This document shows, piece by piece, positions 1-8,095 of a DNA stretch of 64,000 nucleotides. Where the stretch lies: positions 841,001 through 905,000 of the forward strand of contig NZ_LT629794.1 in the NCBI RefSeq assembly GCF_900106075.1, given 5' to 3'. Position 1 is the stretch's first letter; the number at the start of each line of letters is the position of its first letter. The notes under the pieces were generated by a model that saw nothing but the letters and a program-made list of their open reading frames with translations, was not told the DNA's origin and searched no databases. A program made the position numbers and the translations under genes. Origin of the DNA: Polaribacter sp. Hel1_33_78 (GTDB taxonomy: Bacteria; Bacteroidota; Bacteroidia; Flavobacteriales; Flavobacteriaceae).

Positions 1-105
1 AAAATCAAAAGTATTTACTTCGTCATTATGAAGTACTATTTCATGTTGATGTGCTTTTTGCTCTAATATGTCAACTTCTTCTTTAATTTTCTCTTTAGTA
101 CTCAT
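1..105 (-). CDS. clpS: ATP-dependent Clp protease adaptor ClpS (N-terminal fragment, cut by window edge)
   Basis: The last 35 codons of the minus strand before the left edge start at ATG (103-105) and read MSTKEKIKEEVDILEQ... followed by HEIVLHNDEVNTFDF. The motif LHNDEVNTF is the conserved N-terminal stretch of ClpS, the adaptor that delivers N-degron substrates to the ClpA/ClpC chaperone. Only the start is present. The gene lies 9 bp downstream of prmA on the same strand and is probably co-transcribed with it; I recall tpiA-prmA-clpS order as common in flavobacteria. Confidence 0.85.
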   Translation of the reverse strand, partial: MSTKEKIKEEVDILEQKAHQHEIVLHNDEVNTFDF

Positions 106-114
106 TTTACAAAA

Positions 115-951
115 TTACAATTTATTGTATTTTAATGCAACCCAATTATTTCGTTGTATAAAATTTTCTAATTTTAAATTATATTTAGAAACCTCAGCAT
201 CAATGATCGGAATATCTTCTTCATAAAATCCACTTAATAAAAGTATACCTTTTTCCTTTAAACAGTTTGCGTACACTTTCATATCCATCAATAAAATATT
301 TCTATTGATATTAGCAATAATAAGATCGTACTTTTTATTGATTAAAAGGGATGAATCTCCTTCAAAAACGGAAATATGATGACAATTATTTCGGGTAACA
401 TTTTCTATAGAATTTTCATAACACCAATTATCAATATCAATAGCATCAATTGGTTTCGCACCTTTCATTTCAGCAAAAATGGCTAATATTCCAGTTCCAC
501 ATCCCATGTCTAAAGTTTGCTTATTGTTTAAATCTAATTGTAATAAATGTTGAACCATCATGTGCGTAGTTTCATGATGTCCCGTACCAAAACTCATTTT
601 TGGTTCAATAACAATATCGTACTTTAAATTAGGATTTTCATGAAAAGGAGCTCTTATACTCACTATTTCATCCACTTCAATAGGTGTAAAATTCTTTTCC
701 CATTCTGCATTCCAATTTGTTTGTTCAACTTCGTTCTGATTATATTCAATTGAAAATTCATCAGAGTTTAAAACAAAAATAGTATCCAGAATATTTGAAT
801 TCCATTCTTCTTTTTGGATATACGCGGTTACTCCGTCTTCATTTTCAACAAAACTCTCAAAACCAACAGCACCTAATTCTGCAATTAAAATTTCTGCTGC
901 GGGCTCTTTTGGAATTACCTTAAAATTATATTCTATATAAATATTGTCCAT
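115..951 (-). CDS. prmA: Ribosomal protein L11 methyltransferase PrmA
   Basis: PrmA trimethylates ribosomal protein L11 using S-adenosylmethionine. The protein has an N-terminal recognition domain (about residues 1-100), the PrmA-typical stretch MSFGTGHHETT (about 119-129) and the SAM-binding motif DMGCGTG (about 148-154), followed by the IANIN motif near residue 225. The frame can be read upstream to a TTG at 978, but I choose the ATG at 949-951 (protein MDNIYIEYNF..., 278 aa), which matches the family's usual N-terminus. It sits between tpiA and clpS on the minus strand with short gaps, so the genes probably form one transcript. Confidence 0.95.
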   Translation of the reverse strand: MDNIYIEYNFKVIPKEPAAEILIAELGAVGFESFVENEDGVTAYIQKEEWNSNILDTIFVLNSDEFSIEYNQNEVEQTNWNAEWEKNFTPIEVDEIVSIRAPFHENPNLKYDIVIEPKMSFGTGHHETTHMMVQHLLQLDLNNKQTLDMGCGTGILAIFAEMKGAKPIDAIDIDNWCYENSIENVTRNNCHHISVFEGDSSLLINKKYDLIIANINRNILLMDMKVYANCLKEKGILLLSGFYEEDIPIIDAEVSKYNLKLENFIQRNNWVALKYNKL

Positions 952-1027
952 AAATGTATCGTAAAAAAAATGCACCAAGATTTAAATCCTGATGCAAATT
1001 TATTGTAAATATCTTTAAATACGAGAT

Positions 1028-1786
1028 TTAAATAGCTTTAATAATTCCGGTAAAATCATCTACATTTAAAGCGGCTCCTCCAATTAAACCACCATCTACA
1101 TCTGGCTTAGAGAATATTTCTTCTGCATTGGCAGGTTTTACACTTCCTCCATATAAAATAGAAACTTCATCAGCCACTTCTTTATTGTATTTTTTTTCTA
1201 TAATGCTTCTAATAAATGCATGCATTTCTTGCGCTTGTTCTGCACTTGCCGTTTCTCCGGTTCCAATTGCCCAAACAGGTTCGTAAGCTAAAATAATACT
1301 TTTCCAAGCACCCGCTTCTAAATGAAATAGTGCATTTTTTAATTGACTTTCTACAACTGCAAAATGATTTTCAGATTTTCTATCTTCTAATAATTCTCCA
1401 AAACAAAAAATAGTTTCTAATTCATTTTCTATAATAGCATCTACTTTTTTAGCTAAACTTTCATCCGTTTCATTAAAATAGGTTCTTCTTTCTGAGTGAC
1501 CTAAAATAACCGTTTTAATTCCGATTGCTTTTAACATGTCCGCAGAAATTTCGCCAGTATAAGCTCCGTTTTTAGCCTCATGCATATTTTGTGCAACTAC
1601 TTCAATTTTAGAATATTTAGCGGCTTTTATAGATGAAGATAAATTGACAAAAGTAGGAGAAACAATTACACGAGTATTTTCTAACTTCTCTTTTTTAATA
1701 GATTTTTTCAAATCTTTGATTAGTTGTTTACTCTCCTTTTTAGTATTGTTCATTTTCCAGTTTCCTGCTACTATTTTTGTTCTCAT
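1028..1786 (-). CDS. tpiA: Triosephosphate isomerase
   Basis: Glycolytic and gluconeogenic interconversion of dihydroxyacetone phosphate and glyceraldehyde 3-phosphate in the cytoplasm. The 252-residue length is normal. Catalytic residues are visible: Asn9 and Lys11 in NWKMN, His97 in LGHSERR, and Glu169 in the AYEPVWAIGTG signature, with the phosphate-binding loop GGSVKPANA and GLIGGAAL near the C-terminus. It is followed by prmA (76 bp gap) and preceded by a TlpA-like lipoprotein gene on the same strand. Confidence 0.98.
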   Translation of the reverse strand: MRTKIVAGNWKMNNTKKESKQLIKDLKKSIKKEKLENTRVIVSPTFVNLSSSIKAAKYSKIEVVAQNMHEAKNGAYTGEISADMLKAIGIKTVILGHSERRTYFNETDESLAKKVDAIIENELETIFCFGELLEDRKSENHFAVVESQLKNALFHLEAGAWKSIILAYEPVWAIGTGETASAEQAQEMHAFIRSIIEKKYNKEVADEVSILYGGSVKPANAEEIFSKPDVDGGLIGGAALNVDDFTGIIKAI

Positions 1787-1900
1787 AATTCTAATTTTAG
1801 TACTTAAAATATTGGTATTATTCTATCTTTAATTTTGATGTAAATTTAAGAAATGGAAAGGCAAAAATCATGTAGAAAAAGAAATAGTTACTAAAACGAT

Positions 1901-2395
1901 TTATTTGATTTTTTTTAACACTTCTTTTATCTTTTTGTCTGCTGCATTTGTAGCTTTAAATAAAGTTATTTCTCCAGTTTCATCGATAACCATATATCTT
2001 GGAATCCAATTTAAATTGATGAAATCTACAAATTTACCGTCTTTCATTCCTTCTGGTAAATTATAATGTACTCCTTTTAAATTGTACCTTTTAATAGCTC
2101 TTTTCCAGGAAGGATTGCTCCTGTCAACAGATAAAAACAAAAATACTACACCAGGAAATTCTTTTTGTAATTCTTTTACCTTTGGCACGCCCACAATACA
2201 ATCTTTGCACCAAGAGGCCCAAACATCTATAAAGATTTTTTTCCCTTTATAATTATATAAAACTTCTCTTAGCGTTATTTTAGAATCGTCTAGACCAATC
2301 AACATTTCCTTATATGCGTCGGTAGAAAACTGTGTAGGTTGTTCTGAGTTACAACTTATAAAAACGATAATCAATAAAAGAAATAATTTTTTCAT
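1901..2395 (-). CDS. TlpA-like thioredoxin-fold lipoprotein
   Basis: A 164-aa thioredoxin-fold protein with a lipoprotein signal peptide: hydrophobic segment ending in FISC, the lipidated cysteine being Cys15. The redox motif is WCKDC (Cys63, Cys66) within WASWCKDC, and the cis-proline region WIPRYMVID follows near residue 145. Members of this family reduce or reshuffle thiols on the periplasmic side or mediate cytochrome maturation; the substrate cannot be told from sequence. It is the first gene of the leftward tpiA-prmA-clpS group and is divergent from pyrF, with an 83-bp gap. Confidence 0.85.
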   Translation of the reverse strand: MKKLFLLLIIVFISCNSEQPTQFSTDAYKEMLIGLDDSKITLREVLYNYKGKKIFIDVWASWCKDCIVGVPKVKELQKEFPGVVFLFLSVDRSNPSWKRAIKRYNLKGVHYNLPEGMKDGKFVDFINLNWIPRYMVIDETGEITLFKATNAADKKIKEVLKKIK

Positions 2396-2478
2396 AGAAA
2401 AAGGTTAATTAAAAAGGAAATAACTTACAAATGTTAAAAGTTAAAAATAGTACTTTTGTTTAACTTTAAGCAAAAGTA

Positions 2479-3300
2479 ATGACAACGCAACAACTTGTAT
2501 CACAAATAAAACAAAAAAAATCTTTTTTATGTATAGGTTTAGATGTAGATCTTGGTAAAATTCCTAGGCATTTATTAAAATTAGAAGATCCATTTTTTGA
2601 ATTTAACAAAGCCATTATTGATGCAACGCACCATTTGTGTGTTGCCTACAAGCCAAATACTGCTTTTTATGAGGCTTATGGTCTTAAAGGTTGGCAAGCG
2701 CTGGAAAAAACAATTTCTTACATCAATAACAAACATCCAGAAATTTTTACAATTGCAGATGCAAAAAGAGGAGATATAGGCAATACATCAACAATGTATG
2801 CGAAGGCTTTTTTACAAGATTTGGCTTTTGATTCTGTTACTGTAGCGCCTTATATGGGTAAAGATTCTGTTGAACCCTTTTTGGATTTTAAAGATAAGCA
2901 CACTATTATGTTGGCATTAACTTCTAACGAAGGTGCTTTTGATTTTCAGACCTTGCACGTCAACGATCAGGAATTGTATAAAAAAGTTTTACAAGTTTCA
3001 AAATCTTGGAGAAATTCAGAAAACTTGATGTATGTTGTTGGAGCTACAAAAGCTGAATATTTTAAAGAAATCAGAAAAATAGTTCCGGATTCTTTTCTGT
3101 TAGTTCCTGGAGTGGGAGCACAAGGAGGAAACTTGCAGGATGTTTGTAAATATGGATTATCAGAAAATATTGGTTTGTTAATCAATTCGTCAAGAGGAAT
3201 AATTTATGCTTCAAATTCTACAGATTTTGCACAAGTGGCTGCTTTAAAAGCGAAAGAACTACAAACAGAAATGAGCTTCATCCTAGAAAATAGATTCTAA
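2479..3300 (+). CDS. pyrF: Orotidine 5'-phosphate decarboxylase
   Basis: Final step of de novo UMP synthesis (OMP to UMP plus CO2). It is of the long 273-aa PyrF type found in Bacteroidota and actinobacteria, not the 230-240-aa E. coli type. The active-site motif [10 protein letters not shown] is at residues 94-103 (catalytic Lys96), preceded by [13 protein letters not shown] and followed by the phosphate-binding PGVGAQGG and [10 protein letters not shown] -7 like element TACTTTTG lies at 2451-2458, 20 bp before the ATG, without a clear -33 TTG. Divergent from the thioredoxin-fold gene. Confidence 0.97.
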   Translation: MTTQQLVSQIKQKKSFLCIGLDVDLGKIPRHLLKLEDPFFEFNKAIIDATHHLCVAYKPNTAFYEAYGLKGWQALEKTISYINNKHPEIFTIADAKRGDIGNTSTMYAKAFLQDLAFDSVTVAPYMGKDSVEPFLDFKDKHTIMLALTSNEGAFDFQTLHVNDQELYKKVLQVSKSWRNSENLMYVVGATKAEYFKEIRKIVPDSFLLVPGVGAQGGNLQDVCKYGLSENIGLLINSSRGIIYASNSTDFAQVAALKAKELQTEMSFILENRF

Positions 3301-3456
3301 ATATCTTTTTCTGAAAAAGGATTTTTAGAACCAAATGAAAGAAGTTTTTCATGAACAATTGTTGCTTTCCGTTTTTGGAATTAAATATTTTAAAATGGAT
3401 GTAAATGCTATCAAAGGAAATAATGATTAAGGATTCTTCCGAATACTTTAAATATT

Positions 3457-3678
3457 TTATATCCTGAGATTTTTTTGAAAGTAACGAATTTGATTAATTT
3501 TTTCGAGTAACTTCATGCCTTTATAGGTAGCTATATTACTCATTAGTTCATCTACAAATCTTTAGATAGTTATTAGATTTTTCAATGAGCGATATACTTT
3601 CTCTTTAGATGTTACTTGCAACTATTCAACTATTTTAAGTGGTACATAAATTTTTGCTGAATGCTTAAACGTATAAAA
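3457..3678 (-). pseudogene. Possible decayed gene fragment of unknown family
   Basis: The 414-bp gap between pyrF and the GH16 gene has no intact gene. On the minus strand one frame reads protein-like across two in-frame stops (TAG at 3622-3624 and TAA at 3562-3564): pieces FKHSAKIYVPLKIVE, LQVTSKEKVYRSLKNLITI and RFVDELMSNIATYKGMKLL. Both stops differ from a Gln codon by one C-to-T change, which fits point-mutation decay. I do not recognise the family. A 31-codon open frame (3335-3430, plus strand) is also present and probably meaningless. Chance reading in AT-rich DNA cannot be excluded. Confidence 0.35.
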
Positions 3679-3714
3679 TTAGTGTAAACATTTTGACTTA
3701 CAATATTGTTGATA

Positions 3715-5331
3715 TTATTTTTTAACAATCTTATGAGTTGATGTTTCTTTTTCAGATTCTAATTTTAAGAAATAAATACCTTTTGATAATTTAGAGGTTT
3801 CTATCGTTTTCTTTGAACTATTTTGAACAAATGTTTGAATTTTTTGACCTGTTAAAGAATAAATAGTTCCTTTAATTTTACCAAGATCTGAAGAAAATTG
3901 AATGTTTAATTTATCATTTACAGGATTAGGGAAAAGTTTTATGTCTAACAAGTTATTAATATCAGAGACAGATGCTACAGATTCTTGATAGACTCTAACA
4001 TAGTCAATTTCCATTGCGCTTTCTGTAAAATTTGATGCTATGTTTGGTAAAATAGCAACATTAAATAATAAATATTGAGGCGCATTATAAGGCCAGTTTT
4101 GAATGTTTTTATCTTCTGGATTATATACATAATGAACGATGCCATCTACACTAAAAGTCATTTTATTAGAATTCCAATCTAGAGTATAAATATGAAATTC
4201 TGTGGATGCATTATTAATTTTTCTTCCTCCTTTATTCACAGTGCCTCCAAAGCTAGATCTATTATGCATAGCACTTTGTACAAAGTCTTGATTGTTACCC
4301 CAATGCTCAATAATATCTATTTCTCCACAATCTGGCCAACCGGTTGTTCCATGAGTAGCAGCCCAATAACCTCCAGTTTCTGTAATGTTTTGACCTAGCA
4401 TCCAGAGAGCAGGGAAAGTACCTACTCCAAAAGGCATTTTTGCCCTAATTTCAATTTTACCATAGGTAAAAGCAAATTTAGAATTCAGTCTTGCAGAAGT
4501 GTATTGTTTAGTAACTCCGTAACTATTGTATGTTTCTTTTTTAGCTACAATTTTTAAAGAACCATTTACCATAAAAGAATTTGTATTGCTATCCGTGTAA
4601 TGCTGAATTTCTCCATTAGCCCAACTTTGTCCATTTATAATGGGTCTTGTTTGTTGAAACCATTTACTGTTATCAATAGGACCTGTACCATTAAATTCAT
4701 CAGACCAAACTAAGTTGTCAAAAACAGGATCTTCACCATTATTATTACTGTCAGTAATGGTGCCGTCATATAAAAAATCATCAATGTATGCTGTTACTTT
4801 AGCATTATTGTCTTCACCGTTAATTTGTATTAAAACTCTATTAAAGTCTTTTCTATTTATAGGGTCAGCCGAGTTCTCATTGTATTTTAAAAAAGTATCA
4901 TTTTTAAAATCGAATGCAATCGTTTGCCATTGATCTAAAATAATCGGCTTTATAATTTCCGTTTGAGTAGTCCATTTTTCACCTAAAGTATTGTCTTGTA
5001 ACTTTAAAGATATTTGGTTGTTTTCATTTTGGGTGAGACTAGCTGACGGAACATATATTTTTAGAGTAAAAGTTTGATATGCAGATAAGTCAAATGTATT
5101 GGAAGTGTCAAAAAATATATTTGCATATTGGCCTCCATCATCTTTATATTCTAGAACCGTATTAGAAGTATTTATACTTTCTTTATAAGGATTTGCAAAG
5201 GATGTATTCATTGCTGATTCATCGGTAGCCCAAGTAGAAATTGTTCCATTCCCTTCAAAATCATCTTCTACAGTTTGTCCATTAGAAAATAAGGTAATTG
5301 ATAAAAATAATATGGTAAATAAGTACTTCAT
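3715..5331 (-). CDS. Secreted GH16 beta-glucanase with carbohydrate-binding domain and type IX sorting domain
   Basis: A 538-aa exported glycoside hydrolase, probably a laminarinase-like endo-beta-glucanase. Order of parts: signal peptide (1-19), a beta-sandwich carbohydrate-binding-like domain (about 20-192), a GH16 catalytic domain (about 205-450) with the signature GEIDIIEH (nucleophile Glu337, Asp339, acid/base Glu342), and a C-terminal type IX secretion sorting domain (about 462-538) starting with KLFPNPVND and ending in the typical GIYFLKLESE...KIVKK pattern. The product should be exported by Sec, then passed through the T9SS and anchored or released. Substrate assignment within GH16 is inferred. 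It stands alone with its own promoter. Confidence 0.92.
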   Translation of the reverse strand: MKYLFTILFLSITLFSNGQTVEDDFEGNGTISTWATDESAMNTSFANPYKESINTSNTVLEYKDDGGQYANIFFDTSNTFDLSAYQTFTLKIYVPSASLTQNENNQISLKLQDNTLGEKWTTQTEIIKPIILDQWQTIAFDFKNDTFLKYNENSADPINRKDFNRVLIQINGEDNNAKVTAYIDDFLYDGTITDSNNNGEDPVFDNLVWSDEFNGTGPIDNSKWFQQTRPIINGQSWANGEIQHYTDSNTNSFMVNGSLKIVAKKETYNSYGVTKQYTSARLNSKFAFTYGKIEIRAKMPFGVGTFPALWMLGQNITETGGYWAATHGTTGWPDCGEIDIIEHWGNNQDFVQSAMHNRSSFGGTVNKGGRKINNASTEFHIYTLDWNSNKMTFSVDGIVHYVYNPEDKNIQNWPYNAPQYLLFNVAILPNIASNFTESAMEIDYVRVYQESVASVSDINNLLDIKLFPNPVNDKLNIQFSSDLGKIKGTIYSLTGQKIQTFVQNSSKKTIETSKLSKGIYFLKLESEKETSTHKIVKK

Positions 5332-5345
5332 AAATTAATTTTTTT

Positions 5346-5376
5346 CAAAACTAATTTATTTCCTAGTACTTAACAA
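5346..5376 (-). promoter_or_regulatory. Bacteroidota sigma-A-type promoter for the GH16 gene
   Basis: On the minus strand a -33 TTG (5374-5376) is separated by 20 bp from a perfect -7 box TAGTTTTG (5346-5353; consensus TAnnTTTG), 14 bp upstream of the GH16 start codon at 5331. This would give a very short leader. Confidence 0.6.
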
Positions 5377-5414
5377 ACTAAATGACCATACAAAAGCCAT
5401 ACATGCTAAATAAG

Positions 5415-5447
5415 AAAACCTCTGTTGTTTAAATGCACAGAGGTTTT
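5415..5447 (-). terminator. Rho-independent terminator after the DUF4197 gene
   Basis: A 10-bp perfect stem, AAAACCTCTG (5415-5424) with CAGAGGTTTT (5438-5447), 13-nt loop, followed on the minus strand by a T-rich tail. It lies 25 bp past the DUF4197 stop codon and upstream of the GH16 promoter, separating the two units. Confidence 0.75.
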
Positions 5448-5471
5448 ATAACTATTTTTTCTTTTTACAAT

Positions 5472-6185
5472 TTATATTTTATCTTGTAATGCAAAAACTT
5501 GCTTTAGCAAAGCTGTGTTGCGTAATCCCGCTTTTTCACGAATTCCTTTTTCCTCAACTTCAATCATTGTGTATACACCTTGCAATGCTTGTTTTGTTAC
5601 ATACCCTGTTAAATCTGGGTTTACTTTGTTTACAAAAGGAATTGAGTTGTATTTGTTAATTAAGTTTGCCCAAACTTTATCTGCCCCTACCTTACCAAAT
5701 GAGTTTTTAATTACTGGTGTAAATTCGCTATACAAAGCAGTTGATGTTTCATTTTTTAAATAGGATGTTGCTGCATTTTGTTCTCCTAAAAGTATATTTT
5801 TAGCATCCTTAAAAGACATGTTTTTTATTGCATTTACAAAGATTGGAGTCGCGGTTTTAACAGCATCTTCTGCAGCTCTATTTAATACTTTTATACCTTC
5901 ATCTGCTAAATTGCTAAGACCTATTTTACGCAAACCTTTATCTACAGCTTTCAATTCTTCTGGCAATAAAATTTTAACTAAATCGTTTCTGTAAAAACCG
6001 TCTTTTGAGGTTAATTTGGTAACCTGATTTTTAATTCCATTATCCAAAGCTTGTTTTAAACCATTTCCTATTTGCTCTTGAGATATTCCTCCACCACTAT
6101 TAGGCAACTGACTTACTACTTTTTGCAATTCTGCGCAACTTGTAAATTGCATTGCAATTACTAACACTAAAATTTTTTTTATCAT
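5472..6185 (-). CDS. DUF4197 family lipoprotein
   Basis: A 237-aa lipoprotein (lipobox FTSC, Cys17) with the DUF4197 layout: GLKQALDNGI near residue 45, the segment RNDLVKILLPEELKAVDKGL, DAKNILLGEQNAATSYLK, and a conserved basic C-terminal end. The family is widespread in Bacteroidota and some proteobacteria and has no established function. It is a single-gene unit closed by a terminator. Confidence 0.85.
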   Translation of the reverse strand: MIKKILVLVIAMQFTSCAELQKVVSQLPNSGGGISQEQIGNGLKQALDNGIKNQVTKLTSKDGFYRNDLVKILLPEELKAVDKGLRKIGLSNLADEGIKVLNRAAEDAVKTATPIFVNAIKNMSFKDAKNILLGEQNAATSYLKNETSTALYSEFTPVIKNSFGKVGADKVWANLINKYNSIPFVNKVNPDLTGYVTKQALQGVYTMIEVEEKGIREKAGLRNTALLKQVFALQDKI

Positions 6186-6241
6186 TTTATTTAATTTTAT
6201 ATTCTTTTACTATGAACCTTTTTAGATAAAAAGTCACTTAA

Positions 6242-6406
6242 TTATTTAAAAGTATCTGTTTTTTTATCATATCCAAAGGGGCAATGTTTACAACCACTTT
6301 TACAGCAATAGCCTCTTTTTAAATGATACTTTTCTGTAAAGACCTTGTAACCTTGTTCATTCAAGTAATAATCGTCTTTTTCTATTTCTATTCTTGGTTT
6401 AAACAT
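6242..6406 (-). CDS. Small cysteine-rich protein, DUF5522 family
   Basis: A 54-aa protein starting at ATG 6404-6406 and ending with TAA at 6242-6244, within the gap before the DUF4197 gene. It contains YLNEQGYKVFTEKYHLKRGYC followed by CKSGCKHCPFGY, a compact set of four cysteines with a histidine that could bind zinc or another metal. I recognise the Y(L)xEQGxxVFTExYHLxRGxCCxxGCxxCP pattern as DUF5522, a short conserved protein of Bacteroidota and some other bacteria with unknown role. Its strand matches the flanking genes; the gap to the flavoprotein gene is 28 bp. Confidence 0.85.
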   Translation of the reverse strand: MFKPRIEIEKDDYYLNEQGYKVFTEKYHLKRGYCCKSGCKHCPFGYDKKTDTFK

Positions 6407-6434
6407 ACTGCAAAAATAAACGATTTAATAAGGA

Positions 6435-7877
6435 TTATCTAAATTGTAATCTTTTATCTTTAACGGAGTCTATTCTTAAAGCTTTAAAGTCTAAAATATA
6501 GTTTTGATATAATCTCCAAGGAAATTGATCTCCTTGTTTTGGTAAAATATCTTTCGCTCTATGAATATAACCAGAATCTAAATCGATTAAAGGTAATTCT
6601 CCTAGGTTTTTTTCTATAACTTTTGCGTACACCGATTTATAATTATTTTTATCCAAATACTTTAAAAGTCTTGAAATATATTCACTTGTCAAATCACTTT
6701 TTAAAGTCCAAGAGGCGTTTGTATAACCAGCAAAAACCAAAAAATTAGGGAGTTCACTTAACATTAGTCCTTTATAAATAAACTGTTTTGTAATATCGAA
6801 AGGGGTATTGTTGAGCGATATTTTAGCTCCACCAAACGGTAGTAGTTTTAAACCAGTTGCACTAATAATAATATCAGCTTCTATAATTTTTCCTGATTTT
6901 AAAAGAATTCCATTTTCTATAAAAACATCAATAGAGTCCGTTATTACATCAGCTTTTCCTTTTTTAATAGCTTTAAAAAAATCGCCATCTGGCACTAAGC
7001 AAAAACGTTGATCCCAAGGCCTATAATTTGGTGAAAAATGAGGTTCTAATGGGAACTCATTACCTAACTCTTTTTTAATTCCTTTTAAAATGAATTTTTT
7101 CATCGTTTCTGGAAACTTTCTGCACAAATTATAGAATAACATATCTGCCAAAATATTTTTTACTCGTACTAAAGTATGTGCAATTTTACTTGGTAATATA
7201 AATTTTAGAAACTTTGCAATTTTATCCTTATTTGGTAAAGCAGCAATATACGTTGGTGTTCTTTGCAACATGGTTACTTTAGATACGTCTTCTGCAATCT
7301 TTGGAACTATGGTTACAGCGGTTGCTCCACTACCTATCACTACTACTTTTTTATCTTTATAATTTAAATTTGTATTCCATTTTTGAGGATGAATAAATGT
7401 TCCTTTAAAATTTTCTAGGCCTTTAAATTCTGGAGTATAACCATGATCATAATTGTAATATCCACTTGCATTAAAAATAAATTGCGAAGAATAATAAGAT
7501 TCTTCTTGAGTAGTAGGATTTATTACTTTTAGTGTCCATAAATTATCTTCGGTATCAAAATTATAGGAGATTACTTTTTGATGATATACAATTTTATCTT
7601 TTACATTAAATTCTTCTGAAGCTTGATTTAAATATCTTAAGATTGAAGGAGCGTCTGCAAAAGATTTATCATCATCCCAAGTTTTAAAAGAATAACCAAA
7701 AGTATACATATCTGAATCAGAGCGAATTCCTGGGTATTTAAATAAACTCCAAGTTCCACCTAGTTCTTCTCTAGCTTCTAAAATTAAATATTTTTTATTT
7801 TTGTTTTTTCTTTCTAAATGACAAGCTGCTCCAATTCCTGATAAACCTGCTCCAATAATGATAATATCTTGCTTCAT
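6435..7877 (-). CDS. FAD-dependent Baeyer-Villiger-type monooxygenase
   Basis: A 480-aa flavoprotein monooxygenase. It has an N-terminal FAD-binding GAGLSG Rossmann motif (about residues 9-14), the fingerprint FxGxxxHxxxW (FKGTFIHPQKW, about 157-167) and a second nucleotide-binding motif VIGSGATA (about 180-187) for NADPH, then the ATG motif-like ATGLKLLPFGG. This layout is that of class B monooxygenases that oxygenate ketones or heteroatoms; the substrate is unknown. The open frame extends to a TTG at 7880 but the ATG at 7875-7877 is the natural start. Confidence 0.88.
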   Translation of the reverse strand: MKQDIIIIGAGLSGIGAACHLERKNKNKKYLILEAREELGGTWSLFKYPGIRSDSDMYTFGYSFKTWDDDKSFADAPSILRYLNQASEEFNVKDKIVYHQKVISYNFDTEDNLWTLKVINPTTQEESYYSSQFIFNASGYYNYDHGYTPEFKGLENFKGTFIHPQKWNTNLNYKDKKVVVIGSGATAVTIVPKIAEDVSKVTMLQRTPTYIAALPNKDKIAKFLKFILPSKIAHTLVRVKNILADMLFYNLCRKFPETMKKFILKGIKKELGNEFPLEPHFSPNYRPWDQRFCLVPDGDFFKAIKKGKADVITDSIDVFIENGILLKSGKIIEADIIISATGLKLLPFGGAKISLNNTPFDITKQFIYKGLMLSELPNFLVFAGYTNASWTLKSDLTSEYISRLLKYLDKNNYKSVYAKVIEKNLGELPLIDLDSGYIHRAKDILPKQGDQFPWRLYQNYILDFKALRIDSVKDKRLQFR

Positions 7878-8095
7878 CAATTTATAATATTTCTCAATTA
7901 GTTCTTATTTGCATTCTATTAAAAAAGGAAAATAGTTTTCTCTTGAAAAAATAGACCGATGCTTTTGAAGCTGATCTTTATTTTTACCATCAAAAAAGAT
8001 GAGTGAAATTCAATTTTCCAATTTATACTCTCTTAAATTCTAAATTTAAGACCATAAAAAAATCTAGAAAATACAGATTAAAATTAAATTTATTT

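Noticed and set aside
8031..8051. Terminator after the flavoprotein/before the S15 gene
   Set aside because: A 9-bp all-AT-rich stem with a single G-C pair set; on orientation grounds it lies upstream of the FMO promoter region and past the S15 stop is on the wrong side.
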